Shown: positions 23,035-32,299, counted from the stretch's first letter. The stretch: 33,843 nucleotides of DNA from Leptospira idonii (GCF_004770995.1 NZ_RQHW01000051.1:1-33843); one strand, 5' to 3'. Notes: a model not told the origin generated them from the sequence alone. A program made the numbers and translations.

Positions 23035-23727
23035 TTACGATTTTAATATTTTTTCCGCAACTAACAGATCGGAAGGTGTAGTAATTTTAATATTTTTGGA
23101 TGAGGAATCTACGATTCCCGTTTTTTTCCCCGCTCTCTCCAACCAAGAACATAAATCGGTAGGATGAGAGCTTTCCTCTTTTTCCAAAGGAAGCTCCAAT
23201 AATTCTTTTAACGTTTTACCGTAAACCACTTGGGGGGTTTTCACGAAATACACTTCCTCTCTAGGTACGGACTTTTCCGTAAAACCTGTTCCTTTTTTCA
23301 CATGAACCACTGTTTCCGAAGAACCTAATGCAAGTGTGGCGGCTCCCACATTCAAACAAACTCCTACGAGCTGATCCAATTCTTCATGAGTGAAAAACGG
23401 CCTTGCCGCATCATGGATGAAAATTAAATCGTCTTCGTCCCAAGGAATGGAACGGATCCCTTCCAAAGTGGAAAGATGCCTAGTGTTTCCTCCGGGAACG
23501 ATTCGATCGTTCGACTCAAGATGATCCTTCGCCTCTTCTTCTATTTTCAAAATCCAGTCTTTATGAGAAACAAGTGTTAGAGATTTAAGAAGTCCCCAAG
23601 ATCGAAAGACCTCTAAGGAATGAAGAAAAAGGGGTTTGCCCCCCAATTCTAAAAACTGTTTCGGAGTGTTTCCTCCGATGCGGGAGCCGACTCCTCCCGC
23701 AAGAACCAAGGCGTATATATTTCTCAT
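23035..23727 (-). CDS. ispD: 2-C-methyl-D-erythritol 4-phosphate cytidylyltransferase
   Basis: The third enzyme of the MEP pathway for isoprenoid precursors, it joins MEP and CTP. The 230-residue protein has ALVLAGGVGSRIGGNTPKQF at the N-terminus (CTP-binding loop with Lys and Arg), IPWDEDDLIFIHDAARPF (about 93-110), ETVVHV and EVYFVKTPQVV. TPSDLLVAEKIL near the C-terminus is typical. The start ATG 23725-23727 follows the lysA stop by two bases, so the two are an operon with lysA first. The stop codon directly abuts that of the convergent PilZ gene. Confidence 0.95.
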   Translation of the reverse strand: MRNIYALVLAGGVGSRIGGNTPKQFLELGGKPLFLHSLEVFRSWGLLKSLTLVSHKDWILKIEEEAKDHLESNDRIVPGGNTRHLSTLEGIRSIPWDEDDLIFIHDAARPFFTHEELDQLVGVCLNVGAATLALGSSETVVHVKKGTGFTEKSVPREEVYFVKTPQVVYGKTLKELLELPLEKEESSHPTDLCSWLERAGKKTGIVDSSSKNIKITTPSDLLVAEKILKS

Positions 23728-23729
23728 CT

Positions 23730-24998
23730 TTAAGAAATAACTTGAATTTCGTTTTTATAAATATCCGAAAGTTCTTGTTTTTTGCGGATGAGCTTAAACT
23801 CCTTTTCGTTCGTGAGAAGCACTTCTGCGATTTCAGGAAAACTATTGTAGTTCTTAGTGGACATAGCGGAACAATAAGCACCCACAGCTTCCATCACCAC
23901 ATAATCTCCTGTATTCGCCTTTGCCATAGGGCGAATGATAGGTTCTCCCCCTTCTTTTTGAGTGAATACGTCTCCGGATTCGCAGCAATGGCCTACCACT
24001 ACGTAATCCTTCACTTCGGAACTTGTTTGTCCCGACTTGGAAACAGTCACAAGAGGATGTCTGGCGCCGTATAAGGAAGGTCTGGTGTTGGAATCCATTC
24101 CTGCGTCTAACTTTAAGAAAGTGAATCCCTTAGAGCCTGTATCTACTTGATCGTCGATCGTAGTGACCATAGCTCCGCAAAGAGCGATCAGATAAGTTCC
24201 CGGCTCTATTTCCAATTTCAACTTTCTGCCGTGTTTTTCCGCAAAGTCGAGGAACAATTGTTTTACAGGAGCGCCGATTTTTTGAAGGTCTGTAGTTTTT
24301 TCATCCTCCATCCTTCCTACTTTGTAACCGCCACCTAAACTAACGGTCGATACATCCCTGAAAATCTCTGCGTATTCCAAAGTGTAATGAGCCACAGCCT
24401 TCCATACTTCAGGATCACTTCCGGAACCGATATGTGTGTGGACTTTGTGGACGTTCAAATTGTATTTTTTGACAATCTCTTTCACTTCTTCGATTTTTTC
24501 GTGCCAAATTCCGAAGGAAGAAGTGGCTCCCCCTACATCTGCCTTTTTCGTATGGCCGGAACCTAGTCCTGGATTGAAGCGGATGGAGATTTTGCCTCCA
24601 GGAAATAATTTTCCGTATGCTTCCAATTGCTGCAAGGAACAGGCGTTGAATAAAACTCCCGATTTGACAAGAGATTCCAGATCTTTAGGCATTTGCTGGG
24701 ATGTGATCATGATCTCAGAGTGGGAGAATCCTGCCGCCAAAGCACGATAGACTTCATGTTCCGAGGATGCGTCGATTAAGATCCCTTTTTTTTTCATGAT
24801 TTTGAGGACATTCGCATTCGGATTGGCCTTCATTGCATAACGAACGCTTAGACCGTAAGCATTGGGAAACTTCAGGGTTTCTTCACATTTTTCTTCGATC
24901 AAGGACTGGGAATAAACAAAGACGGGAGTTCCGAAATTTTCCGCTACGGAACGAACCTGTCCCTCATTCAAAAACTTTAGTTTTTCGATTGATGTCAT
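23730..24998 (-). CDS. lysA: Diaminopimelate decarboxylase
   Basis: PLP-dependent fold-type III enzyme converting meso-diaminopimelate to L-lysine. PLP lysine K57 lies in RYAMKANPN, and the barrel has HTHIGSGSDP (about 195-204) and VSLGGGYKVGRM. Substrate residues sit in EIEPGTYL and HCCESGDVF near the C-terminal domain, which has MEAVGAYCSAMSTKNYN. The 422-residue length is normal. ATG 24996-24998 (MTSIEKLKFL) matches the usual N-terminus. An in-frame ATG at 25031 would add a hydrophobic 11-residue extension and is less likely. The gene is divergent from the phospholipase-like gene. Confidence 0.95.
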   Translation of the reverse strand: MTSIEKLKFLNEGQVRSVAENFGTPVFVYSQSLIEEKCEETLKFPNAYGLSVRYAMKANPNANVLKIMKKKGILIDASSEHEVYRALAAGFSHSEIMITSQQMPKDLESLVKSGVLFNACSLQQLEAYGKLFPGGKISIRFNPGLGSGHTKKADVGGATSSFGIWHEKIEEVKEIVKKYNLNVHKVHTHIGSGSDPEVWKAVAHYTLEYAEIFRDVSTVSLGGGYKVGRMEDEKTTDLQKIGAPVKQLFLDFAEKHGRKLKLEIEPGTYLIALCGAMVTTIDDQVDTGSKGFTFLKLDAGMDSNTRPSLYGARHPLVTVSKSGQTSSEVKDYVVVGHCCESGDVFTQKEGGEPIIRPMAKANTGDYVVMEAVGAYCSAMSTKNYNSFPEIAEVLLTNEKEFKLIRKKQELSDIYKNEIQVIS

Positions 24999-25054
24999 AA
25001 GAATTAAGATAAACCTTTCAATAGGTTCCATTCTTAAAAGTCAAAAAAAGTAAT

Positions 25055-26125
25055 ATGGCAGGAAAGATCACCCACATAGAAGCGCTCTCCCAGGTGAAAA
25101 AACACTTGGAACACGGCAATGCCACTCAAAGGAAAATCGCAGCACTACTCAATCGGCCGGATGTCGCTTCCTATGCGAATTTAGGTGCGGTCGCCCCCGA
25201 TATTTTTTATTTTTACCATGTACTGCAGCCGACCAGAACGAAAAAAGCGGCTTTCTGGGGGGACTTATCCCATCACTCTCGTGTAACAGAACTTATACTT
25301 AACTTCCTGAATCAAATCCACGATACGGAGATGGGTCTTTATAGAGATCGTTATCTCGCTTTCGCACTGGGATACATTTGCCACTGCGTGGTGGACATCC
25401 AAACCCATCCTTATATTTTTTATATATCCGGCGATTACTATAACGACGATAAGAAGATCTCCTATCAGGCGCAAGTCAACCATATGAAGGTAGAGTTCGG
25501 ATTGGATACGATGCTCCTTCACTACAGATGGGGAATGAGTGCCAGAGAATACGATTTCCCCCAATACATTGACATCCGCCATAGAACCGTGGGAATCAAA
25601 AATAAAATGGATCCCATTCTTTGGCAGTTTTGGCTTCACGCACTCAAAGAAACATTTCCACAGGAATTCACATCTTCCTATCTAGGCTCCGAAAAGAAAA
25701 TCATTCCGGGTGATATATTAAACGAATCTTATATGGGTTTTTATCGTTTCAATTCCACGATCGATTCCAGAAGTCCCTGGATGAGAGGGCTTGTCACTTT
25801 GGTAGACAACCTAACTTTCCATAAATACAACGCAAGCGTTCTCATGCTTCCCACTTTGGAAACGATCAATCCTAAAATCATGAACGAAGAAAAAAGGGAA
25901 TGGCATTATCCTGCAGACCCGAAACGGGTTTTTAAAGATTCGTTTATCGAACTTTTAAACCAAGCCAGTCATGCAGCAAAAGAAATCCTAACACGCGCCT
26001 ACGAATATAGCTTTTCTCCAGAAAGCAGATCCAAGATCTTGGAGACATACGGCGGATACAATCTGGATACCGGTCTTCGTTATCAGGGAATTTCCAGCAT
26101 GAAAGAATTTTCCCCTTTGATTTAG
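25055..26125 (+). CDS. Zinc-dependent phospholipase C-like protein
   Basis: The 356-residue protein resembles the Zn-PLC/P1-nuclease-like helical family. Candidate metal ligands line up as H7 (KITHIEA), D49 (VAPDIF), H73/H74 (LSHHSR), H110 and D114 (ICHCVVDIQTH) and H118. There is no signal peptide, which differs from secreted bacterial PLC. The protein may act in the cytoplasm or on the inner face of the membrane, on an unknown phospho-ester. The C-terminal half is helical with aromatic residues. A class A PBP gene follows 45 bases downstream on the same strand. Confidence 0.78.
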   Translation: MAGKITHIEALSQVKKHLEHGNATQRKIAALLNRPDVASYANLGAVAPDIFYFYHVLQPTRTKKAAFWGDLSHHSRVTELILNFLNQIHDTEMGLYRDRYLAFALGYICHCVVDIQTHPYIFYISGDYYNDDKKISYQAQVNHMKVEFGLDTMLLHYRWGMSAREYDFPQYIDIRHRTVGIKNKMDPILWQFWLHALKETFPQEFTSSYLGSEKKIIPGDILNESYMGFYRFNSTIDSRSPWMRGLVTLVDNLTFHKYNASVLMLPTLETINPKIMNEEKREWHYPADPKRVFKDSFIELLNQASHAAKEILTRAYEYSFSPESRSKILETYGGYNLDTGLRYQGISSMKEFSPLI

Positions 26126-26170
26126 TCCTTCTTCCTATATAAATAAAATGTTTATGAACGAGAATCGCAA

Positions 26171-28735
26171 ATGAAACAAGAACCCGTAGGGCTCTTTGAG
26201 AAAGTTTTTATCGTATGGTTTCGAGATCTTACTTCCTGGATTTGGGATCAGGGAAACGTTCTTCGAAAAACTACGATCGCCATACTGATCCTAGGGACAT
26301 TGAACGTCTTTCTTCTGACAGGTTCAGTAAAAGATTTTTTTCGCCTGAAGGAAGCTGCTGAATACGACATCCCTTCCATTCTTTTTGCACAGAACGAAAA
26401 AGGTAAGTTCGAGCCGATTGCAGAATATTATAAATTTTCAAGAATTCCCGTAGAAGTTGCTTCTTTAAAAAAAGAAGCAAACCCTCTTTCTACCGATCAT
26501 AGACACAAACTGATTCAATGTTTTCTTTCTACGGAAGACAACCAATTCTATTCCCACAATGGAATCGATTTGAGGGGAATCGCACGCGCCTTCGTTGTCA
26601 ATATTTTGGCAGGAAAAGTGAAAGAAGGTGCCTCTACCATCACACAACAGGTGGCAAGGCTAAAGTATCTTACAATCGAAAGATCCATTGCAAGAAAAGC
26701 CAGAGAAGCTTGGCTTGCTACTCTTCTGGAAACCGCCTACTCCAAAGATAAAATTTTGGAAGTGTATTTGAATGAAATTCCTTTAGGACATGGAACCATA
26801 GGTGTAGGTGCGGCAGCGCGGTTTTATTTCAGAAAGGAAGTACAGGATATCAGTTGGGGAGAGGCTGCCATTTTAGCAAGTCTCACAACAAGACCCACTC
26901 AATTCAGTCCTTTGACAAATCCGATTACGAGTGTAAATAAAGTAAGAGTCGTATTCAAAAAGCTCATCGAAAACGGAAGGATGAGCGTAGCAGATGCGGA
27001 AAAAGAATACACTCACCTAATGGACTATTATGCGACCCTGAACCGTTCTCCGAACGATTCCGCTTTTTCGGACAGATTGAACAGATTCCCTTATATCACT
27101 GAATATATTCGTAAAAATCTCCTCCGAACCATCGGAAAGGAAAGATTATATAACGGCGGACTGAAGATTTATTCTACGATCAATATCAAACACCAGGAAG
27201 AAGCGGAAAAAGCTCTTCTTCCCGCACTCCACAGACAAAGCCAAGAATCCAACCAAAGAGCTTTCCGTAATGTGGACGCATTCGACGATTTATTCGGTTC
27301 CAGCTATCAGTTATTAGAGCTTCTTTACGATCTTCCAGAGTTCAAATTTAAAATCTCCCGTTCGGAAAGAACTTTCTCTTCCGCCTACCAGGAAGAGATC
27401 CGCGATATTTTCACCACATTAAACCTGCTTGTGGGAGACGATTCCTTAGGAGACGTTTTGGATAAAAATTATATCCAACAATCTCCTCAAGACCATCTTC
27501 TCTCCGTGGAAGGTTCTCTTATCTCCATCAGACCAAACACAGGTTATATCACTGCCATGGTGGGAGGTTCTGGTTTCCGTTCCGACAACCAACAAATCCG
27601 ATCTTTTCAGGCGTTCCGACAACCTGGTTCCGCATTCAAACCCATTTTGTATGCTGCGGCAATGGACTACTCAGGTAAAAATCCCGATCCGGAAAAAAAC
27701 GTAACGCCTGCTACCTTATTTGCGGACTCCCCTCTTCAATATCTGATGGAAGACGGAGACGAATGGGCTCCTGAAAATTACAGTGCAGAATATTCAGGAT
27801 TCGTTCTTCTAAGAAAGGCTTTGGAGCAGTCCAAAAACTCGGTTGCAGTAAGGGTGTTGGAACAAATCGGTCTTTCCAATATTATGGACACCTTACGAGG
27901 GTTATTGCAACTTCCAGGAAGAGACATTCCTTATAACTTCAGTGTATCCTTGGGAAGTTTCGAACTCACTCCTTACGAATTGACAAGAGCTTACGCAGCC
28001 TTGGCGTCGGGAGGAAAAACGGTAAATCCGATCTCCGTTCTGTATGTGGAAAACCAATCGGGAGAAATCATCAAAGACTTTCGAAAGGAATTCGATGAAT
28101 CTGATCGCAAACAAGTCATCAGCCCGGAAGCCGCCTTTCTCATCACATCCATGATGTCGGATGTGGTCAAAGACGGAACAGGAAGAGGCGCTCTTTCTTA
28201 CGGTCTCTCTCGTCCAGCTTATGGAAAAACAGGTACTACAAATAATTTCAGAGACGCCTGGTTCGTAGGATACACTCCCGAATTAGTCACTTCCGTTTGG
28301 TTCGGCTACGATGTAGGAACTATTTCTTTGGGAAGAGGAATGACGGGAGGAAGATTGGCCGCCCCTGTATGGGGTCGATTTATGGCTAGATCCTTGGAAT
28401 CGGAGCCTAGAGCCGAATTTACTTGGGCAAATGACCTAAAGATTGTTCGCAGATCTGTGTGCACAATGTCAGGAAAATTGCCAGGATCTCAGTGCAGAGA
28501 GCTGATCGAAGAGTATTTTATGCCACAAACCCTTCCGAAAGAGGTTTGTGCGGACCATGGATCTCAGTGGATTTCTACAGATTCCACTCCTTCCGTGTCT
28601 CATAGGCAGGAAAAACCTAAGACAACTGTCACTCCTAAGGAAAAAAACCATTCGGAAACGAAACAAAACCAAGTCCTCCCCAAAAAGAAGAAAAAGAAAA
28701 GTCTCTTCAGCGGGGATGAGGATATTGACTACTAA
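26171..28735 (+). CDS. Class A penicillin-binding protein (PBP1A family)
   Basis: The bifunctional enzyme makes glycan strands and cross-links them outside the inner membrane. The 854-residue protein has an N-terminal anchor (about 33-50). The GT51 transglycosylase domain has the catalytic Glu E122 in STEDNQFYSHNG and then GASTITQQVARL. The transpeptidase domain has S487 and K490 (PGSAFKP), SKN (554-556) and KTG (686-688). The C-terminal 60 residues are basic, low-complexity and Lys-rich (LPKKKKKKS). It starts at ATG 26171, where a tiny eight-codon frame overlaps it by ATGA. A bactofilin and peptidase operon follows 60 bases downstream. Confidence 0.95.
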   Translation: MKQEPVGLFEKVFIVWFRDLTSWIWDQGNVLRKTTIAILILGTLNVFLLTGSVKDFFRLKEAAEYDIPSILFAQNEKGKFEPIAEYYKFSRIPVEVASLKKEANPLSTDHRHKLIQCFLSTEDNQFYSHNGIDLRGIARAFVVNILAGKVKEGASTITQQVARLKYLTIERSIARKAREAWLATLLETAYSKDKILEVYLNEIPLGHGTIGVGAAARFYFRKEVQDISWGEAAILASLTTRPTQFSPLTNPITSVNKVRVVFKKLIENGRMSVADAEKEYTHLMDYYATLNRSPNDSAFSDRLNRFPYITEYIRKNLLRTIGKERLYNGGLKIYSTINIKHQEEAEKALLPALHRQSQESNQRAFRNVDAFDDLFGSSYQLLELLYDLPEFKFKISRSERTFSSAYQEEIRDIFTTLNLLVGDDSLGDVLDKNYIQQSPQDHLLSVEGSLISIRPNTGYITAMVGGSGFRSDNQQIRSFQAFRQPGSAFKPILYAAAMDYSGKNPDPEKNVTPATLFADSPLQYLMEDGDEWAPENYSAEYSGFVLLRKALEQSKNSVAVRVLEQIGLSNIMDTLRGLLQLPGRDIPYNFSVSLGSFELTPYELTRAYAALASGGKTVNPISVLYVENQSGEIIKDFRKEFDESDRKQVISPEAAFLITSMMSDVVKDGTGRGALSYGLSRPAYGKTGTTNNFRDAWFVGYTPELVTSVWFGYDVGTISLGRGMTGGRLAAPVWGRFMARSLESEPRAEFTWANDLKIVRRSVCTMSGKLPGSQCRELIEEYFMPQTLPKEVCADHGSQWISTDSTPSVSHRQEKPKTTVTPKEKNHSETKQNQVLPKKKKKKSLFSGDEDIDY

Positions 28736-28795
28736 AAAGGCTTGTCACATAAACCAAAAATTCTGAATCTCACAGAAGGGTAAAAAGGAGCAGGA

Positions 28796-29200
28796 ATGGC
28801 GATAGGTAAAGACACCATCAATAGCGTAATCGGGCCGGGTTCGATTTTCGAAGGAAAATTTTACATTGCGGGTTCCCTTAGAATCGATGGTAAATTCGAA
28901 GGCGATATCAAAACGGAAGACGCCCTCGTCATTGGCGAGACTGGAAAAGTAAAAACGAATATCAGTGCGAAGGAAGTGATCATTTCCGGAACTTTGATCG
29001 GAAACATCAAAGCTGAAAATGAAGTAAAACTTGAAGGCACAGGTAGAATGTTAGGTGATATCACCGCTCCTTACCTTGAATTGCAAAAAGGTGTGGTCGC
29101 AAAAGGAAATATTACCATAACCGGTGGTCAAAAGAAAGATGTTCGCAAAATCGTTGAAGAATCGTTTGGTGGAATTAAATCTTTAGACACCAAGGAATAA
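28796..29200 (+). CDS. Bactofilin
   Basis: The 134-residue protein is a beta-helical bactofilin, a self-polymerising cytoskeletal protein. It shows repeats of about 17 residues such as GSLRIDGKFEGDIK, EVIISGTLIGNIKA and VKLEGTGRMLGDI. The N- and C-terminal tails are short and charged. AAGGAG nine bases upstream of ATG 28796 fits the start. Bactofilins frequently neighbour M23 peptidases, as in the CcmA/Csd1 pair of Helicobacter, and here an M23 peptidase starts 18 bases later. In spirochetes bactofilins contribute to cell shape, an established theme that fits the context. Confidence 0.95.
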   Translation: MAIGKDTINSVIGPGSIFEGKFYIAGSLRIDGKFEGDIKTEDALVIGETGKVKTNISAKEVIISGTLIGNIKAENEVKLEGTGRMLGDITAPYLELQKGVVAKGNITITGGQKKDVRKIVEESFGGIKSLDTKE

Positions 29201-29218
29201 AAACCTTATTCGGTCATC

Positions 29219-30352
29219 ATGCTACTTCGATCTCCGGAAAAAACTACGATCGGTAAGCATGTCTTACGCTGGGGAAATATCAATATCATCCAACTTTCCC
29301 CGGGTAAATTCTTTTATAATGTTCACTTGCAAACTTCCGTATTTCACGGAACCATAGACCTCAACCGCAAACGATATAGAATCATCCCTCTATTTCTTAC
29401 TTCCGCTTCCCTTGCCCTACTGTTTAGTCTGATTTGGAACAAACCCAGTTACGACGAAAGTTATCTTGATATGGAAGCAAGCAGCGCTGCAGCAGCAGTG
29501 GAAGAAGTTCAAGAGAACGATACCAAGGACAGAGAAGCCAAATCTGCGGATGAAAAATACCTGCAAGAAACGGAAGATAGAAAGTTCGCAATCCTTCGTT
29601 CTGCCGAATTGGATCGACCCACAGAAGACAAACTGAAAAAACTGAAAGTCACTCAGTACAAAGTGAAAAAGAACGAAACGCTTTCAGAGATCGCAAGTAA
29701 ATTCAAAGTGTCTGCAGAATCCATTGCAGGTTCTTCCGGAATCCAGGCGGAAGTGGCTTTGCTGCAAGGCCAAATCCTCAACATCCCCAATAAACAAGGA
29801 CTTGTTTATAAACTGAAAAAAGGCGATACATTGGCCAAAGTTGCGGACTTCTATAAAGTCAAAATGGAAGATATCTATTCGGAAAACAGTTTAGAAGATT
29901 ACGATCTACTTAAATCCGGCCAAAAAGTTTTTTTACCAGGCGCTGTCATTCCAGAGACGGGACCTATCTGGAGAATTCCTGTAACATCCAAAGTGATCAC
30001 CTCCGGCTGGGGAACCAGAAGTTATCCTCAATATAAATTCCACATGGCGATCGATTTACGTGCCAATTACGAACCGGTTTATGCGGCTAGAAAAGGTAAG
30101 GTGATCTTTTCCGGATGGATGGGAGGATACGGAAATGCGGTTATGATTCAACACGATGAATCATACCAAAGTTTATACGCTCACAACTCCCGCCTTTATG
30201 TAAAACAAGGGGACTATGTGTCCGCAGGGAAACAAATTTCACGTTCAGGATGTACTGGTTACTGTTTCGGGCCGCATCTTCACTTCGAAATCATCAAAGA
30301 CGGAAAAAATATAAATCCTACTAAAATCCTCAAGGGGTTTTCTTATAAATGA
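29219..30352 (+). CDS. LysM-M23 peptidoglycan endopeptidase
   Basis: The 377-residue protein has a cytoplasmic N-terminus and one membrane helix (about 54-73). A charged linker follows, then two LysM domains that bind peptidoglycan (147-190 and 197-240) and a C-terminal M23 LytM-type peptidase. Zinc ligands are H275 and D279 (HMAID), and H355 is in HLHFE (353-357). All are present, so it is probably active and cleaves peptide cross-links. It lies 18 bases after the bactofilin and overlaps the next gene by ATGA. The N-terminal cytoplasmic part may contact the bactofilin (inference). Confidence 0.93.
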   Translation: MLLRSPEKTTIGKHVLRWGNINIIQLSPGKFFYNVHLQTSVFHGTIDLNRKRYRIIPLFLTSASLALLFSLIWNKPSYDESYLDMEASSAAAAVEEVQENDTKDREAKSADEKYLQETEDRKFAILRSAELDRPTEDKLKKLKVTQYKVKKNETLSEIASKFKVSAESIAGSSGIQAEVALLQGQILNIPNKQGLVYKLKKGDTLAKVADFYKVKMEDIYSENSLEDYDLLKSGQKVFLPGAVIPETGPIWRIPVTSKVITSGWGTRSYPQYKFHMAIDLRANYEPVYAARKGKVIFSGWMGGYGNAVMIQHDESYQSLYAHNSRLYVKQGDYVSAGKQISRSGCTGYCFGPHLHFEIIKDGKNINPTKILKGFSYK

Positions 30353-31431
30353 AATTCAAAGCTGCCCTACTCGGTTTTGTCTTACTTACATCCGGCTGTA
30401 TTCCAGCGGTCAAACTGAACGAAGAATTAAACAAAAGAATTACGGATAGTTTCGACGAAACCAAAGTGCTTTCCGTCAATTTCGTCACGACAAGGAGATC
30501 CAATCCTGTGACGGCTCCTAACTGCGACAGTGCCACTTACGGTTTTTTGACCGATATAGGAGTTCATTACGGAGAATGTGCTTTGAACATTCCCGCAAAA
30601 CATTCCATTGGTGACGTCACTTGGGACAATTCTCAGGATAGAAATTCTTTCTTTCAACTTTTGGGAAAAAGAGACAACAGTGAAGAAGAATTTTTCGCTA
30701 AAATCAAAGCGAACCCTTTTGAAGAAATCCTAATCTTCGTGCACGGCTTCAATGTGAATTTCGATGAAGCGGTTGTGAGAGCCGGGCAAATCCGTTACGA
30801 TTTGAAATTCCCCGGCGAAGTGATTCTTTACTCCTGGCCTGCCGGCTCCGAAGCTGGAGTTTTGAATCAACTTATGGTTCGAAGCGTTTATGATTCCAAC
30901 TTCAATGAAGCCAGACTCAATCGTGTTCCTTTCGGTAATTTTTTAGGAAAGGTAGAAAAACTAGGAAAGAAAATCCATTTGGTAGTACATAGTATGGGAC
31001 ACCAAGTAGTTCTTCCTGCAATCGCTTCGGAAGTAAGAAACGGAAGAAAAAAGTTTTTAGACCAATTGATTTTAAACGCACCTGATTTTGATAAAGCGGA
31101 ATTCGGCCTAATCACAAAACAATTATTAGATTCATCGAACAGAATCACTCTCTATTGTTCTCCTGGAGACAATGCACTTGTTGCCTCTCAGAAAGTAAAC
31201 GGAGGAAACAGAGCGGGAATGTGTTATAAATTCGAAGGGATCGACGTGATCAATGTGAACGAAGTGGACTCTCCCGTTCTAGGGATCGGGGGTCTTGGTC
31301 ACGGATATTATTCTTCCCGCCCCATCCTTACGGACATCTATCAAGTTCTTCTGGGAATCTCCGTGGAGAAAAGACTTTTTATCCGTAAGTCAGGAGCAAA
31401 CAACGGAGAGAATTGGGTGCTGCGAAAGTAA
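30349..31431 (+). CDS. Lipoprotein alpha/beta hydrolase, DUF900-like
   Basis: The 360-residue protein has a lipoprotein signal MKFKAALLGFVLLTSGC (Cys 17). The hydrolase core carries ILIFVHGFNVNFDEAVVRAG (about 126-145) and nucleophile S215 in VVHSMGHQVV. An Asp sits in YCSPGDNALVAS and a His in GGLGHGYYS. This matches the DUF900 alpha/beta-hydrolase family, whose substrates are mostly unknown. The stop of the M23 peptidase overlaps its start, so the three genes bactofilin, peptidase and hydrolase form one coupled unit. A role in envelope lipid or peptidoglycan-linked ester turnover is possible but unproven. Confidence 0.9.
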   Translation: MKFKAALLGFVLLTSGCIPAVKLNEELNKRITDSFDETKVLSVNFVTTRRSNPVTAPNCDSATYGFLTDIGVHYGECALNIPAKHSIGDVTWDNSQDRNSFFQLLGKRDNSEEEFFAKIKANPFEEILIFVHGFNVNFDEAVVRAGQIRYDLKFPGEVILYSWPAGSEAGVLNQLMVRSVYDSNFNEARLNRVPFGNFLGKVEKLGKKIHLVVHSMGHQVVLPAIASEVRNGRKKFLDQLILNAPDFDKAEFGLITKQLLDSSNRITLYCSPGDNALVASQKVNGGNRAGMCYKFEGIDVINVNEVDSPVLGIGGLGHGYYSSRPILTDIYQVLLGISVEKRLFIRKSGANNGENWVLRK

Positions 31432-31447
31432 AACAGTCCCTTTTCTC

Positions 31448-31476
31448 GCCCGAACATCTCTCGTTCTCAGGGCTTT
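31448..31476 (+). terminator. Weak hairpin between convergent genes
   Basis: GCCC-GAAC (31448-31455) can pair with GTTC-(TCA)-GGGC (31463-31473), followed by TTTATAA. A bulge of three bases weakens it. Confidence 0.3.
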
Positions 31477-32287
31477 ATAACCCGGCTCCTTTTTCGAGAA
31501 GAAACAAAGAATGGTCGATTAGATTTGCTCCTCCAGGTTCTCCATGACCGGGAATTACTATTTTAGCGTCAGGATATCTTTGTTTCACCGATTTCAAAGA
31601 AATATTCCATTTTGTAAGATCCGCTTCCCCTATGTATCCCAGATGCGACGATTCAAGTGATTTTACAAAACACCCTCCATATAACAACTGTATATGAGGC
31701 AGCCAAACAATGATATTGTCTTTTGTATGCCCATGACCAGGATAATAAACTTCGATACCGACTTTTCCTAAACTCAATCTAGGATCCAAATCCAATTTAG
31801 GATCGGGGCGCATAAATCCGTTTTTTACCGCTTCTGCTGCCGTCAAACTGGTGCTCAACACAGGAATATTATTTTCTTTAAATATTCTAATTCCCGCAAT
31901 ACGGTCCCCATGACCGTGTGTTGCGATGACGAAACTGATTTTTTTCTGAAACCTTTTGTAGGTTTCTCTGATCAAAAAAGAGGTTTGTTCTTCCGTCCAA
32001 GGAGTATCTATGATTAAAATTCCCTTTCCCGTCACTACTACAAGTCCGTTGGCTGAGAATAATTGCCCGAGTGCGCTACCTACGCTTCTATGAAGAAATA
32101 CATTCTCACGGACGGGTATAATCTCCACTTCGTCGTCTGGAACGACGGGTGAGACCCCTGAGCGAATCCAAGAGCAGCTTAGACTCATAAAACAAAAAGA
32201 GCAAAATAAGAGTAATAGAACCTTTTTATATAAGCCAAAAGTCTTTATTATTTTCTCAATATTTATTGATTTCATGCTAAGATACAT
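31475..32287 (-). CDS. Subclass B1-like metallo-beta-lactamase
   Basis: The 270-residue protein has an N-terminal signal (hydrophobic core 23-36, possible lipidated Cys 38 in MSLSC), so it is periplasmic or membrane-anchored. All six B1 zinc ligands are visible: H124, H126 and D128 (THGHGD), H187 (GHGHTKDN), C206 (GGCFVKS) and H248 (IPGHGEPGG). K209 occupies the place of Lys224 in the standard BBL numbering. The IIDTPWTEEQT and RYPDAKIVIPGHG segments resemble VIM, NDM and IMP enzymes. Y218 replaces the usual Asn233. Beta-lactam hydrolysis is thus likely but untested. Divergent from an AraC-type regulator, with a 12-base gap. MKSINIE (32275) is an alternative start. Confidence 0.85.
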   Translation of the reverse strand: MYLSMKSINIEKIIKTFGLYKKVLLLLFCSFCFMSLSCSWIRSGVSPVVPDDEVEIIPVRENVFLHRSVGSALGQLFSANGLVVVTGKGILIIDTPWTEEQTSFLIRETYKRFQKKISFVIATHGHGDRIAGIRIFKENNIPVLSTSLTAAEAVKNGFMRPDPKLDLDPRLSLGKVGIEVYYPGHGHTKDNIIVWLPHIQLLYGGCFVKSLESSHLGYIGEADLTKWNISLKSVKQRYPDAKIVIPGHGEPGGANLIDHSLFLLEKGAGL

Positions 32288-32299
32288 GATTCTAAGTTA

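Noticed and set aside
24999..25031. Upstream ATG of lysA at 25031
   Set aside because: It adds a short hydrophobic stretch absent from the family and has no ribosome-binding site.
26148..26174. Eight-codon frame (MFMNENRK) overlapping the PBP start by ATGA
   Set aside because: Too short to support as a leader peptide without transcript or conservation data.
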